Shown one piece after another: positions 58,801-64,000 of a stretch of DNA of 64,000 bases. Source of the stretch: Paenibacillus antri (GTDB taxonomy: Bacteria; Bacillota; Bacilli; Paenibacillales; YIM-B00363); the NCBI RefSeq assembly GCF_005765165.1, contig NZ_VCIW01000002.1, forward strand, positions 124,001 to 188,000, in the 5' to 3' direction. A model generated the notes under the pieces. That model did not search any database. It was not told the DNA's origin and worked only from the letters and a program-made list of their open reading frames with translations. Made by a program: the position numbers and the translations under genes. Positions within the stretch are counted from its first letter, which is position 1, and every line of letters starts with the position of its first letter.

Positions 58801-60402
58801 TCATTCCTCGCTCCTCGACCCCCGCTTGTATTCGTTCGGGCTGAGGCCCACCTCTTGCCGGAACAGCTTCGCGAAGTACGAGTAATTCGCGTAGCCGACC
58901 CGCTGAGCCACGGCTTGCACGGCTAAGTTCGAAGTCTCGAGCAGATGCTTCGCCGCCGCGATCCGCGCCTGGATTATATAGCTCCCGAGCGATACGCCCG
59001 TTTCTTTTTTGAACAGCCTCGCCAGATAGTCCGGGTGGAGGTAGACGAGCTCCGCCAAATCGTTGCGGGTCAGATCGTCCTTGCAATGCGTATGGATATG
59101 CCGCTTGATCTGTTCGACGACCGACCTCGGCTGCTCGGTGAAGTTCCGATAGTCCATGGCGGTAATGACCAGGTAATTCAGATACGCTTCCATATCCTCG
59201 ATCGAATCCAACGACAACGCGAGCAGCCGGTCGTTCGTGCGGCCGGCGTACAGCTTATGCGCCTCGATGCCTTTGGTCTTGAGGAACGAGTAGACGAGCT
59301 GCACGATATCCAACCGGAACAGGCTGAGCGTGGATGCATTCAACGTCTGACGGCTGAGGTGCTGCTTCAAGTAGGACGACGTCTCCGCTAGGAACGCGTC
59401 GGGACGGTTCAGGTTCAGCCAATCCTCCAGCTTCGGCAGGTCGGGCGGTACGTAGTCGACGGACTGGCGGCGGAAGCGTTCCGCATGGAACGTCTGATTC
59501 CGGCACTTGACGACCTCGTCGTTCATGTGCAGCAGCCGCTTCACGATGCCGCTCATCTGTTCCAGACTGCCGGAAGAGGCGATCGTGCAGCAGGCGTCGG
59601 CTTTCAGATACCGGTTCGCCTTCGGAATGAAGGAAGAACAGAGCGCTTCGACGACGTCGGGGTCGGGCGTTCGATTCCATTTCAGAACGGCGATCCAGTG
59701 ATAGCCTCTGATTTCCAATATCGTCTCGACTGTAAACCCAGCGCTCTGGAACGACTCGTACAACACGTTCAGCAGCGCGAAGTCGAACAGTCCCTTCTCC
59801 GTGTCCCCTAAACTGCCGTTGTAAGGGAACATATGGAGCAGCAGCGGTTGGAACGTATCCGTCATGCGGTACGCGAGGCGCTGCTCTTCGATCGAGCGGA
59901 TTAGATCGGCGGGCTTCATCGGGAACGAGGTGCATGCGTCGACCAGCTTCCGCCAGAAGTGCTCCCGCAGCTTCGCGTGGTTTTTCTGCCAGAAGTACCC
60001 CTCTTGGATCGCTTTCTCGTCGTTCCGGTGCTGCTTCGCGCGGGCGACCGCCTTCTGCAAAATGAGCATCAGCTTGTCGAACTCGATCGGCTTCAGAAAA
60101 TATTCGAAGCTCTGCAATTCGATGGCTTTCTGCGCATAATTGAAGTCCGCGTAGTTGGTGAGAAAGATCGCTTGAATGTCGTATTTTTCCTCCCGAATCC
60201 AAGCCAACAGCTCCAGTCCGCTGCCTTGCGGCATATCGATATCGGAAACCAAAATTTCGACGGGAAAACGGAGAATGATGTCCCGGGCTTGCGCGACGTT
60301 GTGAGCCGTATACACGTTATCGATCTGCAGCGCCTTCCAATCGATCTTCTTCTCCAGCGCGGTCAGGACGAAGTAGTCGTCGTCGACGAGCAAGGCGTTC
60401 AT
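58801..60402 (-). CDS. Response regulator of the YesN type (REC + AraC helix-turn-helix)
   Basis: 533 residues. Receiver domain 1-120 with acidic pocket DDD (7-9), phospho-acceptor Asp54 in LVSDIDMPQGSG and the Lys of FLKPIEF. A central linker of about 280 residues and an AraC DNA-binding domain at about 430-530 (LTRNDLAELVYLHPDYLARLFKKETGVSLGSYIIQARIAAAKHLL, VQAVAQRVGYANYSYFAKLF). It is the partner of the overlapping histidine kinase gene and likely activates the divergent ABC permease operon in response to an external sugar. The 3' gene of the operon, 4-base overlap with the kinase gene. Confidence 0.94.
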   Translation of the reverse strand: MNALLVDDDYFVLTALEKKIDWKALQIDNVYTAHNVAQARDIILRFPVEILVSDIDMPQGSGLELLAWIREEKYDIQAIFLTNYADFNYAQKAIELQSFEYFLKPIEFDKLMLILQKAVARAKQHRNDEKAIQEGYFWQKNHAKLREHFWRKLVDACTSFPMKPADLIRSIEEQRLAYRMTDTFQPLLLHMFPYNGSLGDTEKGLFDFALLNVLYESFQSAGFTVETILEIRGYHWIAVLKWNRTPDPDVVEALCSSFIPKANRYLKADACCTIASSGSLEQMSGIVKRLLHMNDEVVKCRNQTFHAERFRRQSVDYVPPDLPKLEDWLNLNRPDAFLAETSSYLKQHLSRQTLNASTLSLFRLDIVQLVYSFLKTKGIEAHKLYAGRTNDRLLALSLDSIEDMEAYLNYLVITAMDYRNFTEQPRSVVEQIKRHIHTHCKDDLTRNDLAELVYLHPDYLARLFKKETGVSLGSYIIQARIAAAKHLLETSNLAVQAVAQRVGYANYSYFAKLFRQEVGLSPNEYKRGSRSEE

Positions 60403-62117
60403 GGGCGCTCCTCCGTTCCGGTAGTCGCTTCCGGACGATCCGGAAGCCTTAAAGTGATCGACGCGCCGCCGTCCGCCGCGTTGGAAAAGCGAATATCGGC
60501 GTCGGCGTACAAATAATGCAAGCGCTGCACGGCGTTCATGATGCCGATGCGCGTACCGCCCGACTGATCCAACGGCTGTCCGGACGCCAGTTTCTCCAGC
60601 ACGTCCGGAGGGAACCCGGGACCGGTATCGGAAATCCGGATTTCCGTCCGGCCGGCGTCTCCGACGGCTTGCCGCTCGACCTCGATCGCAAGCCGGACCT
60701 CTCGATCCCGGGACACGGCGTATTTCATCGCGTTCTCGACGAACGTCTGAATGAGGAGAGGCGGCAGCTGCACGCCGGCGGCCAGGGGGTCGAGGTCGAC
60801 CCGATAATGGAACGCGTCGCGGTAGCGCTCCCTTTGAATTTCCAAATACGTGCGGACATGCTCGATCTCGTCTATGAGACTTACGAAGTCTCGACCGTTC
60901 TGAAAGATGTATCGGAAATATTTCGAAATCGATAACGTCATCCGTTCGATCTCTTCGTGCAGCTGCATCTGGGCCATGCTGTAGATGGTCGTCAAGCAGT
61001 TCAGGAAGAAGTGAGGTTTGATTTGCAGCTTCATATAGTTCAAGTGCATTCGCTGCTTCTCCAGTTCGCGTTCGTACAGGTCGATTTTGATCGTGCGGAT
61101 TTGTTTCACCAAGTCGACGAACTGCCGGTTCGCTTTCTCCAATTCTATGATTTTGTTGTTTTCGAAGTCGATCGGTTCGCCGTCGTTCGTCAAAATCGCA
61201 AGATTGTTGGAGAAATGCTTGATCGGTTTCAACACTCTATTCTGAAAATACAGCAGGATAAAACATAAATTGCAGGCGATGAGCACGGCCAGGACGACGA
61301 CCAACAGTTGAGCGATCATGATTTTCTCGAACGCCCCGAATCGAATGACGAGCTCGATATAAAACGAAGCGTCCGAAAACTCGCGGATGACGGTCGTGCC
61401 GGGCTGCAATCGGTCGAGGATCGATTCGGGCTTCGCATGATCCCGGATCGTCTCGCCGACGTTCGAGATCGGACTCGTGACGCGGACCCCGTCATCGTTC
61501 ACCAAGGAAGCGAAGCCGCCGCCGCCGAGATTGATGTCGCGCAGGGGGCGAATCAGATCGTCCGCGGACACCAATCCGATCAAATACCGGTCATGATAAG
61601 GCACGATATTGATCATATAGTACGTGCCGTTCAACTCGATCGTCGTCCATCGGGAGTAATACTTCTGGTAAATTTCGGCGCTTCCGACGTCCCCGTTCAC
61701 GGTTCGCTTCAACGCTTCGAACTGGGGGAAGGTGAGGGTCATCGGCGCGACGTTCAGCAGAAAATCTTTGTCCTTCAAGTAGACGAAGAAGTTGTATTCT
61801 TTCCCATGGCTCTTCTGGAGCTCGGCGAAACGCTTATAGATGTTGTCGTTCGCCTTCAAGAAAAGCGTATCGTCGGCGTTCCGTTCGCTCATCGTTTCCA
61901 TGTTTTCGTCGTTCGCCAGCGTCCAGCCCATGAAATGATGAATGTAAGCGAAGTTGTTGTCGATCCGGTCGATATATAAATCCGCCGTGTCCTGCAAATA
62001 CCTGGCGGACTGCTGACGCACGAGCGCGATGGACGAGAAGCTGATCGCGAAATCGACGATTAAGGCGATGAACGAGATCCAGAGCAAAATCCGAACGTAA
62101 TGCTTGATCGAATACAT
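60399..62117 (-). CDS. Sensor histidine kinase of the YesM type
   Basis: 572 residues. Membrane helices at about 10-32 and 265-290 enclose an extracellular Cache-like sensing domain (about 35-262). HAMP-like linker, then the His_kinase domain with phospho-accepting His369 in LQIKPHFFLNCLTTIYS and an ATPase domain with FVENAMKYAV (N box) and ISDTGPGFPPDVL (G box). It should sense a sugar or a binding protein and phosphorylate Asp54 of the response regulator. First gene of a two-gene operon divergent from the ABC permease genes. Confidence 0.94.
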   Translation of the reverse strand: MYSIKHYVRILLWISFIALIVDFAISFSSIALVRQQSARYLQDTADLYIDRIDNNFAYIHHFMGWTLANDENMETMSERNADDTLFLKANDNIYKRFAELQKSHGKEYNFFVYLKDKDFLLNVAPMTLTFPQFEALKRTVNGDVGSAEIYQKYYSRWTTIELNGTYYMINIVPYHDRYLIGLVSADDLIRPLRDINLGGGGFASLVNDDGVRVTSPISNVGETIRDHAKPESILDRLQPGTTVIREFSDASFYIELVIRFGAFEKIMIAQLLVVVLAVLIACNLCFILLYFQNRVLKPIKHFSNNLAILTNDGEPIDFENNKIIELEKANRQFVDLVKQIRTIKIDLYERELEKQRMHLNYMKLQIKPHFFLNCLTTIYSMAQMQLHEEIERMTLSISKYFRYIFQNGRDFVSLIDEIEHVRTYLEIQRERYRDAFHYRVDLDPLAAGVQLPPLLIQTFVENAMKYAVSRDREVRLAIEVERQAVGDAGRTEIRISDTGPGFPPDVLEKLASGQPLDQSGGTRIGIMNAVQRLHYLYADADIRFSNAADGGASITLRLPDRPEATTGTEERP

Positions 62118-62198
62118 CTTTTCTTCCGCTCGGTTCGCGATAGTTTTCGGCCTCCTCTCGCGACGCGGCGATCTAATCGCAACGCCCGGATGATGTTC

Positions 62199-62228
62199 AT
62201 CTTATCAAGCGTCCCCGCGGGAATACAA
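62199..62228 (-). promoter_or_regulatory. Promoter of the histidine kinase operon
   Basis: Minus strand: TTGTAT (62223-62228), 18-base spacer, TAAGAT (62199-62204), about 80 bases before the start at 62117. Confidence 0.45.
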
Positions 62229-62250
62229 GATGCAAGCGTCTTCTCGGCGC

Positions 62251-62349
62251 GAAGGTCCGATTCGGAGCAGGGAAGGTCCGGATTCGACTGTCGGGCGGCG
62301 TCCGGTACGCGCGGAAGGTCCGGATTCCGCGTTCGAGGTGGTCCGGTTC
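62251..62349 (+). promoter_or_regulatory. Phased direct repeats upstream of the second ABC operon
   Basis: GAAGGTCCGATTC (62251-62263), GAAGGTCCGGATTC (62272-62285) and GAAGGTCCGGATTC (62314-62327) start 21 and 42 bases apart, i.e. two and four helical turns; a fourth, weaker GGTCCGGTTC is at 62340-62349. A TATGAT -10 follows at 62368-62373 with no good -35. This is the layout of an activator operator, most likely for the neighbouring YesN-type regulator. Confidence 0.65.
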
Positions 62350-62417
62350 GTCGCGAACGGATGCGTTATGATGAGAATAGTTCCGAGGGACGACAAGAAA
62401 GAGAGGGGGATTCGATT

Positions 62418-63347
62418 TTGAACTCAAGTCCAGCGTTCGTCCGGCGGCGGCGCGCGGCGGGAAGCATCGCGAGGAATTGGGGGCTTTATTTGCTGCTGCT
62501 TCCGGCCGTGACGCTGCTGATATGCTTTACCTATAAACCGATGTACGGGGTGATCATCGCTTTCAAAGATTACAGTCCGGCCTTCGGGATTTCCGGGAGC
62601 CCTTGGGCGGGATTCAAGTATTTCGAAAAGTATTTCGCATCCTATCAATTCGAGATTACGATGAAAAATACGCTGTTCATCAGCCTGTACAGCTTCGCGA
62701 CGTTCCCGATCCCGATCGCGTTCGCGCTGCTGGTGAACCAAATGCGGGTCGAGCGGTTCCGGCGCTTCTTCCAGACGGTCACGTACATGCCGCACTTCAT
62801 CTCCACCGTCGTGCTCGTCGGACTGATGCTCATCCTGCTCTCCCCGGGGAACGGACTCGTCGGGCACGTCTATCGCCTATTCGGGGCCGAAGCGCCCAAT
62901 CTAATGGGCTCCAGCGCCTTGTTCAGCAGCGTATACGTCTGGTCCGACGTATGGCAGCAGACGGGGTGGAACAGCATTATCTTCCTCGCGGCGTTATCGG
63001 CGATCGACCCGAGTCTTTACGAAGCGGCCAAGGTGGACGGGGCGAACCGATGGCAGAACGTCTGGAATATCGACGTTCCGATGCTCATGCCGACGGCGGT
63101 GACGCTGCTCATATTGCGAATCGGCGGACTGCTCGGGGTCGGATTCGAGAAGGTATACTTGATGCAGAACAACCTGAATATTTCCGGAAGCGAAGTCATC
63201 TCCACGTATGTTTACAAAATCGGGCTGTTAAGCGCGCAGTACAGCTTCTCGGCCGCGATCAACTTGTTCAACACCGTCATCAATTTCGTCCTGCTGCTGC
63301 TCGTCAACCATATCGCGAGAAGGTACAGCGACAACAGTCTCTGGTAG
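62418..63347 (+). CDS. Carbohydrate ABC transporter permease (LplB type), second system
   Basis: 309 residues, six membrane helices. Family start LYLLLLPAVTLLICFTYKPMYGVIIAFKDY; EAA loop IDPSLYEAAKVDGANRWQNVWNIDVPMLMP; ends RRYSDNSLW as LplB-type permeases do. Likely pairs with the next permease and a binding protein beyond the window. TTG start at 62418 with GAGAGGGGGA upstream. Confidence 0.92.
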   Translation: MNSSPAFVRRRRAAGSIARNWGLYLLLLPAVTLLICFTYKPMYGVIIAFKDYSPAFGISGSPWAGFKYFEKYFASYQFEITMKNTLFISLYSFATFPIPIAFALLVNQMRVERFRRFFQTVTYMPHFISTVVLVGLMLILLSPGNGLVGHVYRLFGAEAPNLMGSSALFSSVYVWSDVWQQTGWNSIIFLAALSAIDPSLYEAAKVDGANRWQNVWNIDVPMLMPTAVTLLILRIGGLLGVGFEKVYLMQNNLNISGSEVISTYVYKIGLLSAQYSFSAAINLFNTVINFVLLLLVNHIARRYSDNSLW

Positions 63348-63366
63348 AAGGGAGGGGACGACAGCG

Positions 63367-64000
63367 ATGGAACTCGCCGCGTCAGCGATCCGGAGAGCGC
63401 CGAAGAGGCGATCTTCCGATTCGCTTCTAGAAGGTTTATTGTACGTGTGGGCGGCTTTCGTGCTTCTGATCACGTTATATCCGCTTTACTTCATCGTCAT
63501 CGCTTCGTTCAGCGATCCTTCCGCGGTCGGGAACGGGCAAGTGTGGGTGTGGCCCAAGGGGTTTACGTTGGAAGGATATAAAGAGCTGTTGAATCATTCC
63601 AACATCTGGGTCGGATACCGGAACACGATTTTCTACACGGCGGTCGGAACGGGAATCGGGTTGGCCGTCAATTTGTCGGCGGCTTACGCGCTGTCGAGGA
63701 AAGATTTGTTCGGACGCAAGGCGATTACGCTCTTCTTTCTGTTCACGATGTTCTTTAACGGCGGATTGATTCCGACCTTCCTTACGATTCGGGATTTTGG
63801 CTTGTACAACTCGTTCTGGGTCATGGTGCTGCCGTTCGCGGTCGGCGTATTCGATATTATCGTGGCGAGGACGTTTTTCCAAAACAGCATTCCCGCCGAT
63901 CTATGGGAATCGGCGCAGATCGACGGCTGCGGGAACCTCCGTTATTTCTTCCAGTTCGTCCTGCCGCTCTCGAAGGCGGTCGTCTCCGTGCTCGCGTTGT
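63367..64000 (+). CDS. Carbohydrate ABC transporter permease (YtcP type), partial at window end
   Basis: 211 codons visible, the C-terminus lies outside the window. About four membrane helices; FFNGGLIPTFLTIRDFGLYN and the beginning of the EAA loop (IPADLWESAQIDGCGNLRYFFQFVLPLSKA) identify it as the YtcP-type partner. ATG at 63367 with GGGAGGGG upstream, 19 bases behind the LplB-type gene. Confidence 0.92.
   Translation, partial: MELAASAIRRAPKRRSSDSLLEGLLYVWAAFVLLITLYPLYFIVIASFSDPSAVGNGQVWVWPKGFTLEGYKELLNHSNIWVGYRNTIFYTAVGTGIGLAVNLSAAYALSRKDLFGRKAITLFFLFTMFFNGGLIPTFLTIRDFGLYNSFWVMVLPFAVGVFDIIVARTFFQNSIPADLWESAQIDGCGNLRYFFQFVLPLSKAVVSVLAL

Overview
The window looks like chromosome from a high-GC, spore-forming Firmicute of the Paenibacillaceae (Paenibacillus/Cohnella type). 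Evidence: GGAGG-type ribosome binding sites with many TTG/GTG starts, U-tract hairpin terminators, a GerA-type spore-germination operon, the sporulation checkpoint protein Sda, the Firmicute-specific primosome genes dnaB and dnaI, coproheme decarboxylase HemQ, YuiB, YqzM and YjcZ-like small proteins, and several LplB/YtcP-type carbohydrate ABC transporters with AraC-type regulators. No rRNA, tRNA, CRISPR array, insertion sequence or prophage was seen.

Layout. 0-9 kb: cell-surface and signalling genes (SLH-repeat protein, copper-amine-oxidase-domain protein, diguanylate cyclase), sda behind a cluster of DnaA-box-like sites, then a respiratory/redox group (YumC-type ferredoxin-NADP reductase, type II NADH dehydrogenase with a possible Rex operator). 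9-17 kb: core genes hemQ, yuiB, an alpha/beta hydrolase, dnaB-dnaI, yqzM, trxA and uvrC. 17-21 kb: a four-gene germinant-receptor operon whose last gene is a very small membrane protein. 21-27 kb: a CPBP-family membrane protein and a LysR regulator divergent from sdhCAB. 27-31 kb: an ECF41 sigma-factor module (sigma factor with all three family motifs, divergent NAD(P)-binding partner gene, plausible ECF41 promoter between them), an SDR and an MFS transporter. 31.5-49.4 kb: a large carbohydrate-utilisation locus. 49.5-58.8 kb: mixed housekeeping and small-molecule genes (DinB-like protein, PHP phosphatase, LysR, UMF1-type MFS, PLC-like protein, CheX, SDR, DEAD-box helicase with a repeat tail). 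58.8-64 kb: a YesN/YesM-type two-component system divergent from a second LplB/YtcP-type permease operon that runs off the window.

How it works together. In the carbohydrate locus, two paralogous Gfo/Idh/MocA oxidoreductases, a TIM-barrel sugar isomerase, an SGNH esterase, a GH29 alpha-L-fucosidase and a 1586-residue secreted beta-helix/Ig protein surround one ABC importer and two AraC-family regulators. Three of its transcription units carry near-identical promoters (GAAA[GA][AT]TGNATA directly abutting a TTG -35 and a TACNNT -10), which suggests one co-regulated system for a fucosylated, possibly esterified plant or microbial glycan. A 106-bp tandem array with a 212-bp higher-order period separates the two halves of this locus.

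Most interesting items: the shared promoter of the glycan locus, the 106-bp tandem array, the ECF41 module with its candidate promoter, the 21/42-bp phased direct repeats in front of the second ABC operon, the sda DnaA-box cluster, and the terminator placed between the binding-protein and fucosidase genes. All functional assignments are from reading translated sequence and motif recall; no database search was possible.
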